DNA from: Methylopila turkensis
Lineage (GTDB): Bacteria > Pseudomonadota > Alphaproteobacteria > Rhizobiales > Methylopilaceae
Assembly: GCF_027922325.1 (NCBI RefSeq)
Contig: NZ_BSFL01000005.1
Span: forward strand, 62,001-126,000
Direction: 5' to 3'
DNA: 64,000 nucleotides
Shown here: positions 45,649-57,087 of the stretch, piece by piece
Numbering within the stretch: the stretch's first letter is position 1
How the letters are laid out: every line of letters starts with the position of its first letter
Made by a program: the position numbers and the translations under genes
Notes under the pieces: model-generated
The model's database searches: none
What the model was told of the DNA's origin: nothing
The model's input: the letters and a program-made list of their open reading frames with translations, nothing else

Positions 45649-46221
45649 ATGCACCCCTCGGTGGACGCGTTCGGAGGCGAGGGCGAGCCTCGCCCGGCGA
45701 CCGGCCAGACTCTGCTCATCGTCGACGACGATCGGGCCTTCGTGCAGCGCCTCGGGCGCGCCATGGAGGCGCGCGGCTACACGGTGATCGTGGCGGAGTC
45801 CGTGCGCGAGGGCGTCGAGAGCATCGAGCGCTCGGCGCCGAACTTCGCCGTGGTCGACATGCGGCTCGGCGACGGCACCGGGCTCGACGTGATCTCCGCG
45901 CTGAAAGCGCGTCGCCCTGAGGCTCGCGGCATCGTGCTGACCGGCTACGGCAACATCGCGACCGCCGTCACGGCGGTGAAGATGGGCGCCGTCGACTATC
46001 TCGCGAAGCCGGCCGACGCCGACGAGATCCACAACGCGCTGATCGCCGGCGAGAACAAGCCGGAGCCGCCGGAGAACCCGATGTCCGCCGACCGCGTGCG
46101 GTGGGAGCACATCCAGCGGGTCTACGAGCTGTGCGGGCGCAACGTGTCGGAGACGGCGCGCCGCCTCAACATGCATCGCCGCACGCTTCAGCGGATCCTG
46201 GCCAAGCGCGCCCCGCGCTGA
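45649..46221 (+). CDS. regA: ActR/PrrA/RegA-family redox response regulator
   Basis: 190 aa. The receiver has 'LLIVDDDRAFVQRLGRAMEARGY', the phospho-Asp in 'FAVVDMRLGDGTGLDVI', 'IVLTGYGNIATAV' and 'DYLAKPADADEI'. A short Pro-rich linker leads to the Fis-type helix-turn-helix 'GRNVSETARRLNMHRRTLQRILAKRAPR', which is almost invariant in RegA, PrrA and ActR. It globally controls redox and energy genes. The partner kinase gene (regB) is not next to it here. TTAAGGAGA precedes the ATG. Confidence 0.92.
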   Translation: MHPSVDAFGGEGEPRPATGQTLLIVDDDRAFVQRLGRAMEARGYTVIVAESVREGVESIERSAPNFAVVDMRLGDGTGLDVISALKARRPEARGIVLTGYGNIATAVTAVKMGAVDYLAKPADADEIHNALIAGENKPEPPENPMSADRVRWEHIQRVYELCGRNVSETARRLNMHRRTLQRILAKRAPR

Positions 46222-46247
46222 GGCGGCGCCGGCCTCCAAAGCGCCCC

Positions 46248-46337
46248 CGTCGTCCTCCGGCTTGACCGGAGGACCCATCTTCGGCGTCGAGCCCCACGTC
46301 GGGCCTGGATGGTCCGGTCAAGCCGGACCATGACGAG
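46248..46337. repeat. Dispersed palindromic repeat, copy 2
   Basis: Same two-stem architecture as the copy at 33402, in the same orientation: CGTCGTCCTCCGGCTTGACC at the left end and the GGTCCGGTCAAGCCGGACC stem at the right. It fills the gap between convergent regA and mscS. Only the central spacer differs. Confidence 0.75.
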
Positions 46338-46365
46338 CGATCAGAGGTAGATAAGGTCCCCGCGC

Positions 46366-47157
46366 CTATTCCGCCGCCTGGGGCTCGGCCTGGGCGTGCG
46401 CGCGGTCGCGCCGGTAGCGGACGAGATCGGCCTGAAGCGCCTGAAGCTGGTCCGCGGGGGTCCAGACCTTGACCGCGTACTCCACGGCGCCGTCGCTGTA
46501 GGCCGTCGGCGTGACGACCGGCGCGGGCGAGGCGAGCGCGTGCGGGTTGGCGCTCAGGAAGGCGGCGATCTCGGCGCGCGCGGCCTCGAAATCCTGCGAA
46601 GCAGGCGCGGTCAGCGTGGTCTCGACCCGGCGGGTCGGATACTTGGACTTGTTGGTCAGCGCCGTGCCCCAGACCTGCGCGTTCGGGATCAGCACCTGAA
46701 CGTTGTCGCCGCTCGCGAGCTCGGTGAAGAACAGGTTCAGGTCGCGCACCGTGCCGGCCTTGCCCGCCACCTCGATCGCGTCGCCGACCTTGAAAGGACG
46801 GAACAGCAGCAGCATCACGCCAGCCGCCATGTTGGACAGCGTGCCCTGCAGCGCGAGGCCGACCGCCAGCGACGCGGCGCCGAGCACCGCGATCAGGCTG
46901 GTCGCCTGGATGCCCACGAGCTGGAGGATCGCCACCAGCACCACGGCGAGCGTCGCGTATTGCGCGAGGCTCGCGAGGAAGGAGGCGACGGTGACGTCCA
47001 TGCGCTTCGACGCCAGCAGGCCGCGATGGACGCCGTTGTGGATGGCGCCGGCGACCCAAAAGCCGACGACGGCGAGCACGATCGCGCCGACGACGTTGAA
47101 GCCGTAGACGACCACGAGATTGCTCAGGAAAGTGAAATCGATAGGCACATCGGGCAT
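46366..47157 (-). CDS. mscS: Small-conductance mechanosensitive channel (MscS type)
   Basis: 263 aa from the ATG at 47157 (AGGAG upstream). Three N-terminal helices end in the pore helix 'LIAVLGAASLAVGLALQGTLSNMAAGVMLLLFRPFKVGDAI', whose Gly/Ala pattern matches E. coli MscS TM3. The beta domain has 'GTVRDLNLFFTELASGDNVQVLIPNAQVWGTALTNKS'. It should gate on membrane tension. It is divergent from dnaN; the 281-base gap between them shows no convincing promoter match. Confidence 0.92.
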   Translation of the reverse strand: MPDVPIDFTFLSNLVVVYGFNVVGAIVLAVVGFWVAGAIHNGVHRGLLASKRMDVTVASFLASLAQYATLAVVLVAILQLVGIQATSLIAVLGAASLAVGLALQGTLSNMAAGVMLLLFRPFKVGDAIEVAGKAGTVRDLNLFFTELASGDNVQVLIPNAQVWGTALTNKSKYPTRRVETTLTAPASQDFEAARAEIAAFLSANPHALASPAPVVTPTAYSDGAVEYAVKVWTPADQLQALQADLVRYRRDRAHAQAEPQAAE

Positions 47158-47438
47158 GGGCGCGCTCCTGTCGCCGTGGAGCGGAGAGGTGCGGGGGCGG
47201 GCGTCAGGCGCGGCGCGGCTGCGGCCTCCCGCACGAGGCGGCTCGGTTTCGACGTAGCGCGCAGCGGCGGCGCCGCAACCCCCGGCGTCCCGTCCGGTCG
47301 CGCTCTTGCCTTCCCTCAGGCGCGCGGGCAATGTCCGTGGTCCCTGCGCGGGGACTGCTCCCCGCGACCTTTCCGGATCGCCGCCGTCCGCCGCGGCGGC
47401 CGATCCCAACAAGAACGCTTTCGGAGCCGGGACACACA

Positions 47439-48557
47439 ATGCGAGCGACCCTCGAGCGGGCGGCCCTTCTCAAAGCCCTCGCCCATGTTCACCGCGTCGT
47501 CGAGCGGCGGAACACGATCCCCATTCTCGCGAACGTGCTGATCCGCGCCGGCGACGGCGGCCTTCGGCTGCAGGCGACCGATCTCGACCTCGAGGTCGTG
47601 GAGAGCGTGCCGGCCGAGGTCGGCCAGGCCGGCGCCACCACCGTGCCGGCCCACACGTTCTACGACATCGTGCGCAAGCTGCCGGACGGCTCCCAGGTCT
47701 CGCTGGAGATGAGCGGCGAGCGCGGCACGGTGATCATTCGCGCCGGCCGCTCCCGCTTCACGCTGCAGACGCTGCCGGACACCGACTTCCCCGATCTCGC
47801 GGCCGGCGAGCTGCCGGTGCGATTCGCGGTCGGCGCGGCCGACTTCAAGCGCCTGATCGACAAGACCCAGTTCGCGATCTCCAACGAGGAGACGCGCTAC
47901 TATCTCAACGGCATCTATCTGCACGCGGTCGACAGCGGCGGCGTCGCGCTGCTGCGCGCGGTCGCGACCGACGGCCATCGTCTCGCGCGGGTCGAGATGC
48001 CGGCGCCTTCGGGCGCGGTCGGCATGCCGGGCGTGATCGTGCCGCGCAAGACGGTCGCCGAGATCCAGCGCCTCGTCGAGGACCCGGAAGGCGAGGTTCG
48101 GGTCGAGCTGTCGCCCACCAAGATCCGCGTCTCCATCGGCCAGGTGGTGCTGACCTCGAAGCTGATCGACGGCACCTTCCCGGACTACGGCCGCGTCATC
48201 CCCGCCGGCAACGACAAGCGCCTCACCGTCGACCGGCTGGAGTTCAAGAGCGCGGTCGACCGCGTCTCCACCATCTCGTCCGAGCGCGGCCGCGCGGTGA
48301 AGCTGTCGCTCGCCGACCGCAAGCTGGTGCTGACCGTCACCAATCCGGACAGCGGCAACGCGACCGAAGAGATCGAGGTCGACTACGACAGCGATCCGCT
48401 CGATATCGGCTTCAACTCCCGCTACCTGCTCGACATCGCCGACCAGCTCGAAGGCGACACCGCGCTGATCCGCCTCGCCGATCCGGGCTCGCCCACGCTG
48501 GTGCAGGACCGCGACGACGCCCCGGCGCTCTACGTCCTGATGCCGATGCGGGTGTGA
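47439..48557 (+). CDS. dnaN: DNA polymerase III beta subunit (sliding clamp)
   Basis: The ring that keeps the replicase on DNA. 372 aa from the ATG at 47439. 'AALLKALAHVHRVVERRNTIPILANVLIRA', 'ARVEMPAPSG' and the C-terminal 'ALYVLMPMRV' are standard. The in-frame upstream extension is unconserved. It is followed by recF and, further on, gyrB, the ancestral order; dnaA is not in this block. Confidence 0.95.
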   Translation: MRATLERAALLKALAHVHRVVERRNTIPILANVLIRAGDGGLRLQATDLDLEVVESVPAEVGQAGATTVPAHTFYDIVRKLPDGSQVSLEMSGERGTVIIRAGRSRFTLQTLPDTDFPDLAAGELPVRFAVGAADFKRLIDKTQFAISNEETRYYLNGIYLHAVDSGGVALLRAVATDGHRLARVEMPAPSGAVGMPGVIVPRKTVAEIQRLVEDPEGEVRVELSPTKIRVSIGQVVLTSKLIDGTFPDYGRVIPAGNDKRLTVDRLEFKSAVDRVSTISSERGRAVKLSLADRKLVLTVTNPDSGNATEEIEVDYDSDPLDIGFNSRYLLDIADQLEGDTALIRLADPGSPTLVQDRDDAPALYVLMPMRV

Positions 48558-48595
48558 GGGGACACGTCGTCGCTTCGGCCTGTCGACAAACGCGC

Positions 48596-48683
48596 CGTCG
48601 TTCTCCGGCTTGACCGGAGGACCCATCTGCGACGTGGAGCTCCGCGCCTGGGATGGATCCTCCGGTCAAGCCGGAGGATGACG
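48596..48683. repeat. Dispersed palindromic repeat, copy 3
   Basis: Third copy of the two-stem repeat, between dnaN and recF. The right stem is TCCTCCGGTCAAGCCGGAGG rather than GGTCCGGTCAAGCCGGACC, a paired change that keeps the hairpin. This compensatory change argues the structure matters. It ends about 40 bases before the recF start. Confidence 0.75.
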
Positions 48684-48721
48684 CGGTGCATTCGGTGGTC
48701 CTCCCGCGGCGGCCGGGTTTC

Positions 48722-49873
48722 ATGACAGGCACACATCCCCGCCGGGCCGCCGTGACGCGGCTGCGCCTCGCCAACTTCCGCTCCTACGCCGCGCTCGACC
48801 TCGCCGCGGGCGAGGGCTCGGTCGCGCTCGTCGGGCCGAACGGCGCCGGCAAGACCAACATCCTGGAGGCGATCTCGCTGCTCGCGCCGGGCCGCGGGCT
48901 GCGCCGCGCGCCGCACGGCGAGTTCGCGCGCGTCGGCGGCGACGGCTCCTGGGCGGTGGCGGCGGAGGTCGCCGGCGACGACGGGACGGCGCGGCTCGGC
49001 ACCGGGACGGAGCCGTCGCAGGAGGGCGCCGGCCGGCGCTGCCGCGTCGACGGCGCGCCGGTCCCGGGCGCCGGCGCCTTCGCGGCGCATCTCCGCCTCG
49101 TCTGGCTGACGCCGGACCTCGACGGCCTGTTCCGCGGCTCCGCGGGCGACCGCCGGCGCTTCCTCGACCGCCTGGTGCTCGCGGTCGATCCCGAACACGC
49201 CGGCCGCGCCTCCGGCCTCGAAAAGGCCCTGCGCTCGCGCAACCGGCTGCTGGAGGAGAGCGGCGAGCCGCGCTGGATCGACGCCGTCGAGCGCGAGCTG
49301 GCCGAACTCGCGGTCGCCATCGCCGCCGCCCGGCTCGACGTCGCCCGCCGGCTCGCCGGCCTGATCGCGGAGGGGGCCGACCCCGCCTCGCCGTTCCCCT
49401 CCGCCGACATCGCGCTGGACGGCACGCTGGAGGCGGAGCTCGCCCATCGGCCGGCGACCGAGGTCGAGGACGCCTACCGCGCCCGCCTCGGCCGGGGCCG
49501 TCCGCGCGACCGCGCCGCCGGCCGCACCCTCGAGGGGCCGCATCTGAGCGACCTCGTCGTGCGCCATGCGGCCAAGGACATGCCGGCGGAGAAATGCTCC
49601 ACCGGCGAGCAGAAGGCGCTGCTGGTCGGCCTCGTGCTGGCGCACGCCCGCCTCGTCGCCCGGCTCGACGGCCGCGCGCCGGTCGCCCTGCTTGACGAGA
49701 TCTCCGCGCATCTCGACCCTGCGCGCCGCGCCGCGCTCTACGCCGACCTCGACGCGCTTGGCGCGCAGGTCTGGCTCACCGGCGCCGACCCCGCCGCCTT
49801 CGCGGAGCTCGGGCCGAGGGCGACGGTGTTTTCGGTCGCGGACGGCGCTGTCCTGCGCGCCAGGGCGGGATGA
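48722..49873 (+). CDS. recF: DNA replication and repair protein RecF
   Basis: An SMC-like ATPase that loads RecA at gaps. 383 aa from the ATG at 48722. Opening 'RLRLANFRSYAALDL', Walker A 'GPNGAGKTNILEAISLL', then 'FLDRLVLAVDPEH', the signature 'CSTGEQKALLVGLVLAHA' and Walker B 'ALLDEISAHLDPARR'. Complete and in the usual place after dnaN. Confidence 0.94.
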   Translation: MTGTHPRRAAVTRLRLANFRSYAALDLAAGEGSVALVGPNGAGKTNILEAISLLAPGRGLRRAPHGEFARVGGDGSWAVAAEVAGDDGTARLGTGTEPSQEGAGRRCRVDGAPVPGAGAFAAHLRLVWLTPDLDGLFRGSAGDRRRFLDRLVLAVDPEHAGRASGLEKALRSRNRLLEESGEPRWIDAVERELAELAVAIAAARLDVARRLAGLIAEGADPASPFPSADIALDGTLEAELAHRPATEVEDAYRARLGRGRPRDRAAGRTLEGPHLSDLVVRHAAKDMPAEKCSTGEQKALLVGLVLAHARLVARLDGRAPVALLDEISAHLDPARRAALYADLDALGAQVWLTGADPAAFAELGPRATVFSVADGAVLRARAG

Positions 49874-49934
49874 CCGGCGCGCCGCTGGGCCACCCTCACC
49901 ATTACGCCCGCTGGTCGGCGGCGCCCATGCGCGC

Positions 49935-50738
49935 GTGCGCGCCGGACTGGCGCGCCTGCATCCGTGGCTTGCGGAGTTTCTGATCTTCGGCTTCAAGCAG
50001 GCATGGGCGGCGCTGTTCGGCGGCGTGATGTTGGCGCTGCTGATCGTCACCAAGCTTGTGTGGCAACCGGGCTGGTGGCTCGCCCGCTACGACTTCCTGA
50101 CGTTGGCCGCGCTCGCCGTTCAGGCGATCCTGCTGGCGACCAAGCTGGAAAGCTGGCGCGAGGCCCGCGTCATCCTGCTGTTCCACGTGGTCGGAACGGG
50201 CATGGAGCTGTTCAAGACCCATGTAGGCTCATGGTCCTATCCCGAGCCCAGCCTTCTGCGCATCGGCGGCGTGCCGCTGTTCTCCGGCTTCATGTACGCG
50301 GCGGTCGGCAGCTACATCGCCCGCGTCACCCGCATCTTCGACCTGCGCTACGTCCACGCGCCGCCGAACGCCTGGGTTCTGGCGCTCGGGCTCGCGATCT
50401 ACGTGAATTTTTTCACGCACCACTATCTGCCGGACATCCGGCCGGCGCTGTTCCTTTGCGCCGCCCTGATTTGGTGGAGGACGCGGATCATCTTCACGGT
50501 GGACGTCGCGCCGCGCTGGATGCCTCTGCTTCTGGCGGCGGCGCTGACCGCCTTCTTCATTTGGATCGCGGAGAACGTGGGCACGGCCACGGGCGCGTGG
50601 CTCTACCCCACCCAGAGGGTCTGGCACATGGTGTCGTTCGGGAAGTTCGGCGCCTGGTTCCTGCTGATCGTGCTGAGCTTCGCGCTGGTCTCGCTGGTTC
50701 ATCCGCCCCGGCCGCCGGATGGGACGGAGCGGCCTTGA
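49935..50738 (+). CDS. DUF817 membrane protein
   Basis: 267 aa with about eight hydrophobic segments. Motifs 'EFLIFGFKQAWAALFGGVML', 'FKTHVGSWSYPE', 'GVPLFSGFMYAAVGSYIARV' and 'NFFTHHYLPDIRPAL' are the conserved blocks of DUF817. The start is uncertain: GTG 49935 gives the conserved N-terminus. The ATG at 49870, overlapping the recF stop, is in another frame and ends after 37 codons. A role is not known. Confidence 0.78.
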   Translation: MRAGLARLHPWLAEFLIFGFKQAWAALFGGVMLALLIVTKLVWQPGWWLARYDFLTLAALAVQAILLATKLESWREARVILLFHVVGTGMELFKTHVGSWSYPEPSLLRIGGVPLFSGFMYAAVGSYIARVTRIFDLRYVHAPPNAWVLALGLAIYVNFFTHHYLPDIRPALFLCAALIWWRTRIIFTVDVAPRWMPLLLAAALTAFFIWIAENVGTATGAWLYPTQRVWHMVSFGKFGAWFLLIVLSFALVSLVHPPRPPDGTERP

Positions 50739-50773
50739 CCGCGCCGTCGAAGGCGAGCTTTCGTGACGTCGCC

Positions 50774-51388
50774 ATGACCGTCGCGACCCTGCTCACCTTC
50801 TCCGCCGCGCTGTTCGTCGTCGCGCTCACGCCCGGGCCGGGCGTCGCGGCCATCGTCGCCCGCGCGCTCGGCGTCGGCTTCGTCGGCACGCTGCCGATGA
50901 TGGCGGGGCTGATCCTCGGCGACGTGGTCTGGCTCGCCTGCGCCGCCTTTGGCCTCGCGGTGCTGGCGGCGAGCTTCGGGACCGCCTTCATGGTGGTGAA
51001 GTATCTCGGCGCGGCCTACCTGCTGTGGCTCGCGGTCCGGCTCTGGCGCGCGCCGCCCAGCGCGGAGACGGTGGCGGCGGAGCGCCGGACGATGTCGCCG
51101 CTGCGCGGCTTCCTCGCAGGGTTCGCCGTCACCATCGGCAATCCGAAGGCGATGGTGTTCTATCTCGCGCTGCTGCCGGCGCTGGTCGATCTCGGCCGTG
51201 TCGGCGCGCTGGGCTTCGCGGAGCTGGCGCTCGCGACCGCGCTGGTGCTGTTCGTGGTGATGGGCTTCTACGCCGCGCTCGCCGCCCGCGCCCGTGTGTT
51301 CCTCGTCTCGCCGCGCGGCCGGCGCATGCTGAACCGCGTGTCGGGCGCGACCATGGGCGCCGCCGCCGTCGGCGTCGCCGCGAGCTGA
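50774..51388 (+). CDS. LysE-family translocator (RhtB-like exporter)
   Basis: 204 aa, about six helices. 'LTFSAALFVVALTPGPGVAAIVARALG', 'KYLGAAYLLWLAVRLWR' and 'FLAGFAVTIGNPKAMVFYLALLPALVDL' (with the NPKA motif) identify the family. It probably exports an amino acid or analogue; substrate not predictable. Start ATG at 50774; 36 bases after the DUF817 stop. Confidence 0.9.
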   Translation: MTVATLLTFSAALFVVALTPGPGVAAIVARALGVGFVGTLPMMAGLILGDVVWLACAAFGLAVLAASFGTAFMVVKYLGAAYLLWLAVRLWRAPPSAETVAAERRTMSPLRGFLAGFAVTIGNPKAMVFYLALLPALVDLGRVGALGFAELALATALVLFVVMGFYAALAARARVFLVSPRGRRMLNRVSGATMGAAAVGVAAS

Positions 51389-51560
51389 CGGAGAGCACTC
51401 CGCACGCGGCCGGAAAAGATGCGCGATATCAATGTTTTGCCGCTGCGTTTCGGGTTATCGACAGGTTGGCCGCGCGCCGGCCGGCGAAATTGGCCTTTCG
51501 CGTCCCGACAGGGTAGAACGGACCGGCTCGAAACACCTGATTCCTGACGAGTTTCTGTGA

Positions 51561-54068
<2,508 letters not shown>

Positions 54069-54084
54069 GGTCGGTGTCCCGCCT

Positions 54085-54122
54085 CAGAAATAATGAGTGT
54101 ACGGCAGATATAATGAGTCTAC
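54085..54122. repeat. Two tandem transposase-binding-like repeats at the element end
   Basis: CAGA(A/T)ATAATGAGT(G/C)TAC occurs at 54085-54102 and 54105-54122: 18 bases, two differences, 20-base period. Repeats of about 20 bp near the tips are where TnsB binds in Tn7-like elements. Their position, 17 bases after gyrB, supports the element end. Confidence 0.75.
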
Positions 54123-54128
54123 ATGAAG

Positions 54129-54157
54129 AGTTGCGTAGACGCAAAATCTACGCAACT
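54129..54157. repeat. Perfect inverted repeat between the end repeats and tniQ
   Basis: Arms AGTTGCGTAGA (54129-54139) and its exact complement (54147-54157) enclose seven bases. It lies 17 bases after the tniQ stop. It could end the tns transcript, though there is no U-run, or bind a protein at the transposon end. Confidence 0.6.
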
Positions 54158-54174
54158 AACGGCCCATATCGAGC

Positions 54175-57087
54175 TTAAATTGAATTACTTCTTAATTTCA
54201 CACGATCGGTTAGCCTGGGCCAGCGAATGCCCGCCTGTTGATTGTAACTTCTTATTGTGCGAGCCGAGACTGAAATATCTAATTTAGATTTTACCCAGAT
54301 TTGTATGGTCTCGATTGATCGAGATAGATCTCCAGCCCAGATCTCATCGGCCGTTCGACGTGCAAATTCTTTGTACGCATTCCATTGAGAATCATCAAAT
54401 TTTTGCTGGCCGCGATATTTTTCGGGGCGACCCGTTTTTCTTTGGATTTTTCGTCCAGACATTTTAGGCCAGCTTATATTGCAGTCTCTATTATATTTCG
54501 TCACTGTCGAAATTGAAATTGATACGCCAAATTCTGATAGCACCCAGTCTCTAATTGTATCCAATGTTAAGCTGGGCTCACCAGATCGAATGCGGTCCGC
54601 AATCTTATTAGCGAACTCCGAATATGCATGGAGCTGTATTGTATCCAATCTCCTAGGAGAAGCATTCACATGAGGCCAACTCACGTTTGAGCGCCTTAAG
54701 AACGTGCAGATATTTGAAATATGATACTTGACGCCATGTTTTTCGACGATATAGGCCTGCAAGTGCCCAATCGTAATACCTTCACCAGCGTTCTTTCTAT
54801 CAATAAACTCACGTGCTTTATCAATCACGTCAGCGCGTTGCGGTGCTGAGAGTAGATATTGACTACGAGGTTTTCTAACGATATGCCGCTCGATTCCTCT
54901 ATTGCGCATTTGGGAAAATACGTATTGGCACTTCTCCGCACCGAATTTCTCAACTAATTCTGCGTAGCGTACGCCGGAAACTACGCCGTCAAGAATTTGG
55001 AGCGACATCTGCTTCGGTACGTTGCTCCTTCTTGTGCGCGATCGTAGATCGTCGAGATTGAGATCAGGAGGCGCCGCCAGCAACTGCAGAAGGAATATAG
55101 TGTGATCAGGTTTTCCGCCCGCGAGACCTTCATACATAGACCTTCCCTGAAGCAATCGATGTTTCACCTCATCGAGATTGAATATATTTGGCTTGCCAGA
55201 GCCAATAACCTGAATGTTTGCCTGACGCATCCAGGCAACCACATACTTGACAGGGACTCCCCAATCTGAGGCGAGCGCAACCGGAGTTGTAAACTGCCTC
55301 GTAAACCGGTCCAGTTCGTCAAAGGTGATGGTGGACACACGCGCATTATCCGGAGAAGGAGAAGTTCGAATAACGTTCAGCCTAGCCAGCTCCGGAGCTT
55401 TTCTAGCTGGAAGACCGACTTTCGCCAGCATAACGGTCACCGCTGTGCCCGACCTTGCTGTAGGTATGGGGAGATGAGGAGCTAGGCTCTGTCGGCATAG
55501 AAGCCAACGGATGGTCAGGTGGGTCGCATTTCTCCGAACTCCTACCAAGGGTACCTGACCGGCTATGATCAGATCAATAAGCTTGCGCCAAGCGGCATCG
55601 CCTGTTCCAAGATGTCGGATAGCTTCCTTCAGCCGGAGCGGCTCCGAGCCGTTCGTGTCTACGATCCGTTGCTCGATCTTATGGATCCAATCTTGCAGAC
55701 CCGGCTCATCCAACCGGCCCGGCCCTAAGATCTCTTCGACAAGCCAAGGCGATCGATCAACTATCTTCTTCTTTATAAGGTCATCTAGTATCAATTTAGG
55801 TATGCCGTATTTTCTCTGGAGAATCGTTTGTAGCTTTGATTTTGTAAGTTGATCGGCGAGGATCGAAACCTGATCTCTACGGAAAGCAATTTCTTTACCT
55901 CCGCGCCCGACGCGCAATGGCTTAAGCGACCGCATTTTAATAGCATGAAAGCGTTTTGTCTTAATGGATTTAACTACATCGTCGTAAGACATGACCTCAT
56001 CGCACCATTTCAGCAGCACCGTCCCTGATGTTGTGGTGTCAAATGGAGAGTACGTGTGCTGATAGTGCTCCTTGATACGCGAGGTGAACACATCAGCGAT
56101 CGCAGATCCTACGACCTTGGGGTCAATCAAGTCATAAAGATCACCCAGTTCGTTCCTAATGGGTGAGGTCGATTTATCATTGCGGTGCGAGCGGCGCATT
56201 TCGCCAACGAGATCAGAAAAATACTCCTTCATGTCGAATAGGGTTTGAGATCCATATGCGAGGATGTCCGCCGACTCGGCATTGGGGTGGCCCTTGCCCA
56301 TCTTGGATCGTAGGGGGATCGCTTTCGATTCGAACATGCGCCGGACTGCGAGCCCAAGAAGGACTGCCACTTGCATCAAGTCCCCTCCGCTGAGCGAACG
56401 TAAGTCGCTCGGGAGTTGGGTTGATGCATGCGCCCTTACCATCGGAAACGGCGACAGTAGATCGGTTAGAAGTGAGAGATACATAGGCCTTGATTGCTCT
56501 CCCACGTATTCGTGATCGCGGAGATCAAATAGGCAGGTGTGGCAGTGGCAGACAGACGCTCCTGCCCAATCGAGGCGCTTATCGCATCTCGGGCACGTGT
56601 CGATGAGAGGTTCGCCGGACTCGGGACAGAACCCCGCATGGACCAGATCCCAAGTCATTCGGTGGTAAGGAGCAACTCTCAGAGAGGCCGGAGATACTGC
56701 CCTTCGATTTGTAGAAACGAACGCTGCGCGGATGCGGCCGCCCGCGAACATAGCAAAACCGAGAGCCTCCTGCTCCACGACGGGGCCATACATCCGCCGC
56801 GCTATCTCGGTTAGCGGATAACCGCAAAGGTCAGCGATCTTCTGCGCATGAGTATCTCGCCAGGCGATCCGGTATAGCTCAGAGGGCGATAAACGCAGCT
56901 TGGGCCCCAAAGCGGCGAGGTACGAGTGCCCAGAGCGATCAACTGTTCTCGCCAATATACTGAGAAGACTTTCATCGAAGTAAGGCGTCACCCTCTTCGG
57001 AAGAGTATCTTTAGATATTGTGAAAGCGAAATTTTGTTGAAGCGCGTTCCCGGGAACCGGAATCTGGCATATTTCGAGATCAGTCAA
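54175..57087 (-). CDS. tniQ: TniQ/TnsD-type target-site selector, oversized (970 aa)
   Basis: TniQ proteins find the insertion site and recruit TnsC. The N-terminal quarter fits the family: 'PYFDESLLSILARTVDRSGHSYLAAL' and a zinc cluster with C154, C165, C168, C180, H183 and C185. It is nearly twice the length of Tn7 TnsD. Three repeats of about 55-65 aa close the protein (about 755-808, 822-885, 905-965). Each has a helical lead, a V-or-I-rich helix-turn-helix and ends in a W-P pair ('VSWPHVN', 'ISWPKMS', 'IRWPRLT'). Coding DNA is much AT-richer than tnsA-C. Overlaps tnsC by eight bases. It is the likely reader of the gyrB 3' end. Confidence 0.88.
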   Translation of the reverse strand: MTDLEICQIPVPGNALQQNFAFTISKDTLPKRVTPYFDESLLSILARTVDRSGHSYLAALGPKLRLSPSELYRIAWRDTHAQKIADLCGYPLTEIARRMYGPVVEQEALGFAMFAGGRIRAAFVSTNRRAVSPASLRVAPYHRMTWDLVHAGFCPESGEPLIDTCPRCDKRLDWAGASVCHCHTCLFDLRDHEYVGEQSRPMYLSLLTDLLSPFPMVRAHASTQLPSDLRSLSGGDLMQVAVLLGLAVRRMFESKAIPLRSKMGKGHPNAESADILAYGSQTLFDMKEYFSDLVGEMRRSHRNDKSTSPIRNELGDLYDLIDPKVVGSAIADVFTSRIKEHYQHTYSPFDTTTSGTVLLKWCDEVMSYDDVVKSIKTKRFHAIKMRSLKPLRVGRGGKEIAFRRDQVSILADQLTKSKLQTILQRKYGIPKLILDDLIKKKIVDRSPWLVEEILGPGRLDEPGLQDWIHKIEQRIVDTNGSEPLRLKEAIRHLGTGDAAWRKLIDLIIAGQVPLVGVRRNATHLTIRWLLCRQSLAPHLPIPTARSGTAVTVMLAKVGLPARKAPELARLNVIRTSPSPDNARVSTITFDELDRFTRQFTTPVALASDWGVPVKYVVAWMRQANIQVIGSGKPNIFNLDEVKHRLLQGRSMYEGLAGGKPDHTIFLLQLLAAPPDLNLDDLRSRTRRSNVPKQMSLQILDGVVSGVRYAELVEKFGAEKCQYVFSQMRNRGIERHIVRKPRSQYLLSAPQRADVIDKAREFIDRKNAGEGITIGHLQAYIVEKHGVKYHISNICTFLRRSNVSWPHVNASPRRLDTIQLHAYSEFANKIADRIRSGEPSLTLDTIRDWVLSEFGVSISISTVTKYNRDCNISWPKMSGRKIQRKTGRPEKYRGQQKFDDSQWNAYKEFARRTADEIWAGDLSRSIETIQIWVKSKLDISVSARTIRSYNQQAGIRWPRLTDRVKLRSNSI

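Noticed and set aside
49870..49983. ATG overlapping the recF stop as start of the DUF817 gene
   Set aside because: It is in the wrong frame and ends after 37 codons; the conserved DUF817 N-terminus is in the GTG 49935 frame. A sequencing frameshift cannot be excluded.
54479..54673. Small plus-strand ORFs within tniQ
   Set aside because: Antisense to a well-supported coding frame, without ribosome-binding sites.
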